64,000 nucleotides of DNA. Source: Jaapia argillacea MUCL 33604 (taxonomy: Eukaryota > Basidiomycota > Agaricomycetes > Jaapiales > Jaapiaceae). The position numbers and the translations under genes are program-made. The notes under the pieces were generated by a model. It saw nothing but the letters and a program-made list of their open reading frames with translations, had not been told where the DNA came from and made no database searches. How positions within the stretch are numbered: the stretch's first letter is position 1; each line of letters starts with the position of its first letter. Location: positions 1,372,358 to 1,436,357 of the forward strand of contig KL197712.1 of the NCBI GenBank assembly GCA_000697665.1, in the 5' to 3' direction. Shown piece by piece: positions 57,011-64,000 of this stretch.

Positions 57011-58516
57011 ATGTGTGGAGAAGCCAACTTTCGTGTGCGTAACCAATTGCTGTGACGCTTTCGCTGAATCTGAAACTGTGTTGTCTGTACAGACGAACTT
57101 GGCCGAGATGTGGGTTCGTCGCTTCGCGCTCGCTTTCACTTTATTGCTTAATCTCATTCATCGAAGCTCGGAGCTGTTTTTTATGGTGCGTACTTTGGGT
57201 CACTTGTAGGACGACCTGATTCATTGATGTTAAACGAAAGGGATCTACATTGCATTCTTTGGTTGGAGTGTTTACATCTGCCTCTACGTCCGACCACACA
57301 ATTTTTTCCTAATCGTGATCACCGCTATGTTTGCTCTGGACACGTTGGCCAATATCCTTGCTATTACCTCCACCATGGTCTCCCCTGATTTTGTGGCTCG
57401 TAGTTGGTGCAACGAATTCGCTTGTATTGGCTGCGAAGAGTCTCAGACCCGAGTGGATCAAATTGTGCTCTCGGGCAAGATATCGGTGACGAGTGACTTT
57501 CTTGGGGTGGTCGTCCAGTGAGTTCTAGAACTTCCTTATCCACTTCGTTTGTTTATTGTCTTGCTAAGACTTCTCGGCGATGGTCTGATTGTGAGGACAT
57601 GCCCCGCCATTGTTGTCGCGATGTTAATCCATATTAGATTTATCGTGCCTACATCCTATGGCAAAAGAATGTCTGGGTTATTGTGCTTCCCATTCTTACT
57701 CTGATTGGATACGCAGGTGCTCCTACTCGTTACTCTTGTGTTTCGGGGAACGCTCACTTTCCCTTAGTTTCCGCATTTTGGACCTTTGCTAACTTCCTTG
57801 ATCTCGTCTTGATTCGGGAACATGCACATAATCAGCCCACTCCTCCCCCACAATTTCTTGCCCTCTCCTCCCTCTACAATGAGCTCACTGGTGTCTATTT
57901 CATATTTATCTTCGCCACGAATGTTTTCGCGACCTTCCTCATCGGTACGCCCAAGCTCAGCGATCTTTGATGTGTTCTCTCGAGGCCAACTCATCCACTC
58001 AGTTTATCGTGTCATCCGCTGGACGCGAGACAAAGGTACCACGTCGAAGAGGTATCATCGCGCTGCGGCAATGGTGTACGGTGTCCATCATCTACTCGAT
58101 ATGCACGTCTGATAGTCCTGTGCTGTAGCATCGAGTCTGGTGCCATCTATGCCATCTCATTGGTCTTCAACGTAGTCGCCAGCTTTGATCCAAAACCACA
58201 TCAGCTCCTTGGAATGTTGAATGGTATCTCGGGCGAGTTCATGGTATGTTCCCGACTACCGGATGGCAAATTCCAGCCGCCCTCCTGCTGATCTTTTGCT
58301 CAGGTGATTATACCAACGCTCATCGTCATTTGGATTGGTCACGGGAAAGGAACTGAGCAAATCGCTCTTGATATGTCCAACGACTTGCGTGCGGTTCCTC
58401 AAATCACTCCGGCCGTGGATGAAGGCATCCAGGAAGTTGGTGTAATCGATGCCTCGCCGGACCGCCATCCGCCTGAGAGCGTCGAAATAGCGGAGGTTCG
58501 CCGTTCGGTCGAGTAA
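57011..58516 (+). CDS. Fungal seven-helix membrane protein, paralog A
   Basis: Very small first exons: MCGEANFR (57011-57034), TNLAEMW (21 nt) and LGAVFYG (19 nt). These join the longer exon IYIAFFGWSVYICLYVRPHNFFLIVITAMFALDTL...TSTMVSPDFVARSWCNEFACIGC. Later exons carry IYRAYILWQKNVWVIVLPILTLIGY, FLALSSLYNELTGVYFIFIFATNVFATFLI, VYRVIRWTRDKG, IESGAIYAISLVFNVVASF and VIIPTLIVIWIGHGKG, with a hydrophilic tail. The helix spacing and the IYR..I.W.. and ESGA(I)Y signatures are those of a very large Agaricomycete family of receptor-like membrane proteins without known ligand. The gene lies 1.7 kb before its paralog in the same orientation. Confidence 0.85.
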
Positions 58517-60233
58517 ACTCGCCCTTCTAAACAACAAGGCAAGCTTGGCTGCATCCTGGTTGCTGTAATATGATATGATACGGGGTTAAGGCGACGGGAA
58601 TACGTAACTAGTAGCGAATATACACAATACAGAGCTTGAGGACTTGGAGGATGGATAATCGCTTTCCTTCACTCGAGTACCTCGCAGCGGAAGGACCCGT
58701 TTTCTTCAGAATAAGATCAGAAAACAGGGATAATCGGAGGTGGTTTAGGCGCAGTTGAGAGTCATCTAATCCAGAGCGGTAGCCTGAGTACCACGGAGCG
58801 AGTGTAGCGTTCGAGTTCCAATCTGTTGTCGGTTTGCTGATACGGCGTCCCTCCGAATAACAAGTACTGCCGCGCACAGAATCAAACAAGGGATGGGATG
58901 TGCGCGCGGGTCTGTAGTTTCGATGGCTCCCGACCTGCTCAGAGGCTCTTGGTCGACATTGGACATTCCATTTCGAACTCCAAGACCAGCCGACTCGAGG
59001 CAACTCAGCTCAGACTTGAACTACTACTACATCACCCCGATGTCAATTCTGACTAGATCTGACTCAGACCGTGAACGGGCGTGCTTCACCAATGCCGTCG
59101 CTCCAATCCATTTCGTCACCAATATCGACTTGGCCCTCTCCGATCTTTGATTGATATTCATACGCTTGGTAATCTATCATGACAATCAATTTTTCGTACC
59201 TCCCCTTTCGTCTTACAAGTGACAATTTGAAATGTACCTCTGGTGTCATGGTGTGCCATGCCCACCGTGGTCTCATAGGACATGCGGCGGCCGGCCAGGC
59301 AGGGAGAACTAAGCGTCGGTAAGATAAGGCCTTGCTGGAGAGCACCTCGTTGTTAGAAGAGTAGTCTCCTACCTCTTCGGTGTATGCAGTGATCCTGGAA
59401 TCCTTGCTAATATTCTTAGGTTGTGGTGGAGAAGGCTATTCTTAGGATCGCTTCGTGGATTCCAACCATTGTCTTCTCTTTATCCTGGCCACCGTCTCTC
59501 CCTCCGATCGCATCTCGGCTCGCCCCTTTTGCTACTGGCTCGTGGCGGGGATGTCCACACGGAGGGAATGCTTTGTCAGTTGCTAATATCGTTGAGGGTC
59601 GTTTGTGGCAGTTCGTTCGGTAGGTGATTCCAAGGATGGCTCTACCCATTTCTAACCGGTCTTAAGATTACTTCGTTCAACATAGACTCTCTCAGGACTC
59701 TCCTCTGATGTCGTCACACCGGCGGTTCAGTCTTTGCCAACGTGACTGTAGTGATAGATGACTCACGATTAAGAAACCTGGTTATTCCTCATATGGGAAG
59801 GTCAGGCATCTCCAATGCCCGGTTTCAAACAAGATCTTCGGCAGAGCCTCCCACACATACAAGTTTAGTCTCTGTGCTGGCAATGATCAACCTCGAGTTC
59901 ACCTTGTAGTCAACACCACGAGGGGCGGGTATGGCTTTGCATGAAGCTATGACTTGGCCGTAGGGTTGCTCGCGGCATCGTAGTGATGTGTTCGCCAAGA
60001 TCCGACTTGAAGCTATGTACTTGATTCTTTCGACAATATGTACCGGCACTCCAAAGTTGCAGTGGCGATAGTACTTACTTCTCGACCCTGTGTTCTCGGA
60101 GAACGTCTTCGTCGCAAAGATCCGGTCATACAAGCGATACTTAGACCTCGCTACTTACGAGTCAGTGGTCTCAGAGTCAGACTGTCTCTCCCATCTCCCC
60201 CTAGGCTCATCGCTGTCTCGAAAAGGCCCCCCA
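58517..60233. other. Spacer between the two seven-helix paralogs
   Basis: No gene was recognised. A plus-strand frame 59423-59623 (ILRIASWIPTIVFSL) has a hydrophobic start but no family match. A decayed third paralog was looked for and not found. Confidence 0.4.
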
Positions 60234-61842
60234 ATGTGCGGCGAAAGCTATTTTCGTGTAAGCTCAACTGTTACTTATTATGGTCATTTGGTTTCTGACT
60301 GTGTTCCTTGCAGCCCAATTTTGCGGTTCTATTGGTGTGCTCGTATTTGCTTGGATTTCATATCATTGTGCCTACTTAGCCTTTTAGATTTCTGCGCTTC
60401 TTTATGGTTCGTCCCGTGGGCACCTTGTCTATCTCTCAACACCTAATGCCATTGGTTAAGGCATATACTTCGCATTATTCCTTGTTAGTGCATACGTCTG
60501 CGCGTATAATCGACGGAACAACTACTTCCTCATTGTCACCACCGTCATGTTTGTGGTGGGGACAGTCGTCTTTGCTATGAGCTCTGCGGCAACGATGGTC
60601 GCACCGGACTTTATGGCTCGGAGTTACTGTGATGGGTTGGCATGTTTCCCTTGCAACGGGAACTCTCAAGCCCGAGCCGATCAGATTACTCGTTTTAATT
60701 TGCTCAATGCAGTGGTTGGATTCTTGTGGGTAGTGAACAAGTGAGTGCATACATGCGTTCTGTTAGAGTTCCATTGTCTCATACTAGATGCGTAGTATCT
60801 TCGCTGACAGCATTATGGTAAGCCTATGCTCTCCCTTTCGTACCTGCCAATTCACCTCGTTGTAGATTTATCGCGACTACATTTTCTGGCAAAAGAATGT
60901 CTGGATCACTGCTCTTCCTATTCTTGCTCTGCTCGGAACAACGGGTACCTTTGTGTAGAGTCCGCATATATGCACTCATTGACTACTCGTCGCTTAGTTT
61001 CCGGATTTTACGAAGACTATCTCCTGCTTGAACTAGCCTTATTTCCACAATCCCCTAACCAGCTTGCTCCTCCGTCAAAGTTTGTTGCGCTTTCGAACCT
61101 GGAGAGCACCGTGGACGGCGCTTCGACCGTCCTCGTGATGGTCACCAACATTCTGACTACCCTCTTGATCGGTACGTACGTCCGCCCGACTCTGTGCCAT
61201 TCCGTTGATCAGTCCAACTGACCCAGCAATGTAATAGTTTCGCGAATTTGGTGGATGACTCGGGGAATGAGGGAAACTCTAGGTTTGAGAACTGCGAAGA
61301 GGTATCATCAGATCATGGCAATGATGTAAGACTCCTTCGTCTGCGTGGATGCCCAAGCTCCTAACATCTGTTACCACTATGGCGCGATGTTATAGGGTCG
61401 AATCGGGTGCCATCTACGCAATATCCTTGCTCATCTGTGCCATATTCAAATTCGATCTGGGGCTTAGTGGGCTCGGTGGTCCCATATACGCCGTTGCAAC
61501 ACAATTACAGGTATGTTTCGATTCTCCAATACCCACTCATCCCCGAGGAGTTCTGTGCTGACCATCGCGACTCTTATTATTCCGGTGCAGACAATCGCGC
61601 CGACTCTTATCATCATTCGCGTGCGGATTAAAGAATGTGTGGAGGACACGACGCTGGGTCAATCCAATCCAGTTGCCGCTCCTCCCACTTTTTCGCCAAT
61701 ACCCGCGCGTAGGAGCGATCGGCAGGAAAGTATGCTCGGAGGAGGGATGCAGGAAATCGTGGTGGTGGAAGGGGGCTCACTCGAGCTCACGACCATGGGC
61801 GGCGACGCACACGAAGTGTCGATTGAGTCTCTACGTGGGTAG
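60234..61842 (+). CDS. Fungal seven-helix membrane protein, paralog B
   Basis: Same architecture as paralog A: MCGESYFR, then PNFAVLL (21-nt exon), ISALLYG (19-nt exon), IYFALFLVSAYVCAYNRRNNYFLIVTTVMFVVGTVVFAM...PDFMARSYCDGLACFPC. An exon NIFADSIM, IYRDYIFWQKNVWITALPILALLGT, LSNLESTVDGASTVLVMVTNILTTLLI, FRIWWMTRGM, VESGAIYAISLLICAIF and TIAPTLIIIRVRIKE follow. The tail of about 65 residues is acidic and unlike that of A. Residue identity is moderate but every early intron sits at the same codon and phase, so the pair arose by tandem duplication some time ago. Confidence 0.85.
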
Positions 61843-62842
61843 CGCTCATGTTGAGATGTGCGGGTTGGGGTACTCTTTATCTGGGACCATGATCTCTGGA
61901 TCTGCTTTATTTTCCTCTTCTATATGGGACTGGAACACTGATCGGGAATGTTGTATTAGCTCATTGTGCTGTCGTACAATGATACGTCACATGTATGCAA
62001 AGATTCTGTTTAGGAAGGGACTCCGTAGACTTCGCATCGGCCATTAGCAATAGGGCGCCAGAGATCAAGCGAGATGGTGCAGTTGTGCCTAGCGTATGAC
62101 GTTTGGATGCAATCTTCCCCTAATTTGTTCTGTCAATCAAATGGCGATCACTTGTGAAGGAGAACTGCATGGTGACATGCATGGATAAACGGAAGATGGG
62201 ACAGCGCATGGCATTGAAAGGTGAAGTCACGTTAGTTATAATAAGGGCGGCAACGGACAACACAACCAGTTTTCAAATACCTCACGACTTCTCCTATGAA
62301 ACACCAAAATGCCTTGAGATTCGAAGCTGAGTGTTCGTGATTGGGCCATACCGCGCGCCTAAGATACTGATCGTTAACAGTCAGTGTTCCAGACGGATTA
62401 AGACCATAATGCATGGCAGTTCGGTGCAGTCTCTTGTGTGGATAAATGGTCATACGATCTCGATTGCTGCTCATGAATGTACCACGTCGTTGCGTCGTCT
62501 ACACACCGAGTTTCGTAGACAGGAGGATAAAAAACAACCAACTCAACTGTTGTTTTGGAGAGTAGACTAGCTCCTTTGCTAGTGAGAACGAACAAATGCG
62601 AGTCCCAGTTGGAAGACAGTCGCGCCTGTGTCTGCCAAGTTTGTCGTCGTGAGATGAGATGGGTTAAGGTTTCCTTCCAAAATTGGATTGCCGAATCAAA
62701 TTCCAACTCCGCCGCCTCCGACGGAAACAAATCCCGGATGGATCTCCAAATCTCGATCGCCTCGAACTGAATCTTAACCCCAACCCCAACCTTCCTCTTT
62801 GCTTAACGATCCTGACCTTTTAAGCAGCCGAAGCTTCAACCT
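61843..62842. other. Interval before the tRNA cluster
   Basis: A minus-strand frame (about 62398-62775) reads FEAIEIWRSIRDLFPSEAAELEFDSAI and could be one exon of a gene. No start, partner exon or family was found, so it is not called. Confidence 0.35.
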
Positions 62843-62934
62843 GCCCCATGGCTGAGTTGGTTACAGCGTCCGACTGTTATTTATCCTTGTCGATTCGACA
62901 TCGGAAGGTCGTGAGTTCGAGCCTCACTGGGGCA
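62843..62934 (+). tRNA. tRNA-Asn (GTT) with a 20-nt intron
   Basis: Acceptor stem GCCCCA...TGGGGC with discriminator A, D-arm GCTGAGTTGGTTACAGC, anticodon stem TCCGA/TCGGA around CTGTTA, T-arm GTGAGTTCGAGCCTCAC. The anticodon GTT reads AAC/AAU. The intron (TTTATCCTTGTCGATTCGAC) sits one base after the anticodon at the standard position 37/38. Internal A and B boxes are intact (TGGCTGAGTTGG, GGTCGTGAGTTCGAGCC). Confidence 0.92.
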
Positions 62935-63138
62935 GCACATCTTGTCGCATTTTGGGTGGCGGACCAGGCCTTGAGTTTTCGGGCAATATACTTATCCGTT
63001 TGGCTCGCATACTTGGTCACTGATTTCGCCTCTCTTTTGTCAAACAACACTACGCTGGTTAATTTCCACGAAATACCCCAAAGGACTCCAGAGAGAAGGA
63101 GAAGCACCATTTGGCAACGAGGGGCTGCATCTCCATTC

Positions 63139-63238
63139 GCCTCTTGTCTGAATTGGTTACAGTCTCCGACTGTTATTTCTCCTGTTGAAACTAATGTATT
63201 TGACATCGCAAGGTCGTGATTTGAGCCTCACTGGGGAA
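63139..63238 (+). pseudogene. tRNA-Asn pseudogene
   Basis: The same layout as the flanking tRNA-Asn genes, but the acceptor stem reads GCCTCTT against CTGGGGAA. The D-arm is TCTGAATTGG, the B box lost a base (GTGATTTGAGCCTCAC), and the intron is longer (about 30 nt). Stems no longer pair well. Confidence 0.8.
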
Positions 63239-63533
63239 GCTACTTTGCGCTCCTCATTTGCTTCTGGAGAGCTTTCTGGAGATTAGAGTTGCAACATGCT
63301 TTATACTTGAGCGACCTTCAAAGACGCAAGGAGTGTCGAAGACTGCACACGGCGATTCATCTATTTGGATCTCAAGTGTGAAGCAGACATTGTTACGCAT
63401 ACTACTTTCCCTCCGACATTTGATCGTGCACCCACAGTATGAGATTGAGTTGCTGGTCTTCCCCTAAGGTGGTTCATGATCGAAACTGTTTACTCCTAAG
63501 TCCCTCAGCATACCTAATGCATCCATCTTGTGT

Positions 63534-63627
63534 GCCCCATGGCTGAGTTGGTTACAGCGTCCGACTGTTATTCGTTCTGTGCATAATTTGACATCGGAAG
63601 GTCGTGAGTTCGAGCCTCACTGGGGCA
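63534..63627 (+). tRNA. tRNA-Asn (GTT) with a 22-nt intron
   Basis: The mature part is identical by eye to the tRNA at 62843-62934, while the intron differs (TTCGTTCTGTGCATAATTTGAC). Sequence outside the mature tRNA shows no similarity to the first copy except for a few bases. Confidence 0.92.
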
Positions 63628-64000
63628 GTGTAAGCTTCAAATCAACATTTTGTTGCGTATCTTGCTTTTGTTTTACTCAACCTCAATCACATCTTCCACT
63701 GCAATGTCCGGGAAAGTTATGATGACACCCCAAAGTTTATGTCCAGGACAATCACGATGCGAAAAATTGCGAATGAACCCGGCGGGTACAGATCAAAATC
63801 GTGTACACGGGAACAACGGATTACAACCGATCATTCCTCTTCCATCTCGTCTCCCTCTTCTGATTTCCACCAGGATACAGGTCCTAACCCTTGTTCCGCA
63901 ATCGAGCACTAGATTCAAAGGGAAAGTCGTCAGTGTTTCGTCGGTCCTGTCTGTCACCGTTCCCCATTCATCCGATACCGCTCTGCAGCGGTATCTGCAA
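63628..64000. other. End of window, nothing identified
   Basis: No open frame with a recognisable motif. A gene may begin beyond the edge. Confidence 0.4.

Noticed and set aside
62398-62775. Minus-strand frame with helical, charged composition
   Set aside because: Could be a single exon, but no neighbouring exons or start codon support a gene.
62770-62800. Telomere-like AACCCC runs
   Set aside because: Only three short irregular copies, so no telomeric array.
1-64000. CRISPR arrays or prokaryotic operons
   Set aside because: Introns, tRNA introns and gene families show a eukaryotic genome, and no spaced short direct-repeat array was seen.

Overview
The window is nuclear DNA of a filamentous basidiomycete, most likely an Agaricomycete. 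The genes are rich in short introns (about 45-75 nt, GT...AG). The gene families (TPR-CHAT, Flo8/SOM1 with LisH, ARP2, pyridoxal kinase, TKL-like kinases, fungal seven-helix membrane proteins, TET/JBP-like oxygenase) fit that group. Gene models were spliced by eye, so exon borders are proposals.

Layout. 1-1.4 kb: 3' end of a chromodomain Ty3/Gypsy retrotransposon, its LTR, and a decayed kinase fragment directly behind it. 2.3-8.5 kb: two same-strand genes, a basidiomycete protein of unknown function (possibly gasdermin-like) and a membrane-anchored TPR-CHAT protease whose TPR region is a 270-bp in-phase repeat array. 8.5-11.3 kb: gene-poor, with a diverged direct repeat. 11.3-27.3 kb: conserved housekeeping block with a vezatin/Inp2-like membrane protein, a Flo8/SOM1-type regulator, a large multi-START protein, pyridoxal kinase and ARP2. 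27.8-28.6 kb: a kinase 3'-end scrap and a 666-bp near-perfect inverted repeat.

30-45.4 kb is a graveyard of duplicated or mobile genes: a fungal repeat-family gene with two in-frame TGA codons, a truncated SMG6/EST1-like copy plus a second scrap of it, a BiP-type HSP70 pseudogene carrying an inserted and permuted piece of a plasma-membrane H+-ATPase gene, and a broken zinc-finger-like gene. One gene in this stretch looks intact, a TET/JBP-type dioxygenase. Several of the premature stops are best explained by C-to-T change, mostly CGA to TGA, as expected from deamination of methylated CpG.

46-53.5 kb: two related TKL-like kinases, a foldback element just upstream of the first, and diverged repeat copies. 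53.6-55.7 kb: a single-pass Ser/Thr/Pro-rich membrane protein with a 45-bp repeat in its tail. 57-61.8 kb: two tandem paralogous seven-helix membrane proteins with matching exon structure. 62.8-63.6 kb: two intron-containing tRNA-Asn genes and a tRNA-Asn pseudogene between them.

The strongest candidate for an undescribed system is the CHAT protease with its small neighbour. The most unusual structure is the HSP70/H+-ATPase chimera.
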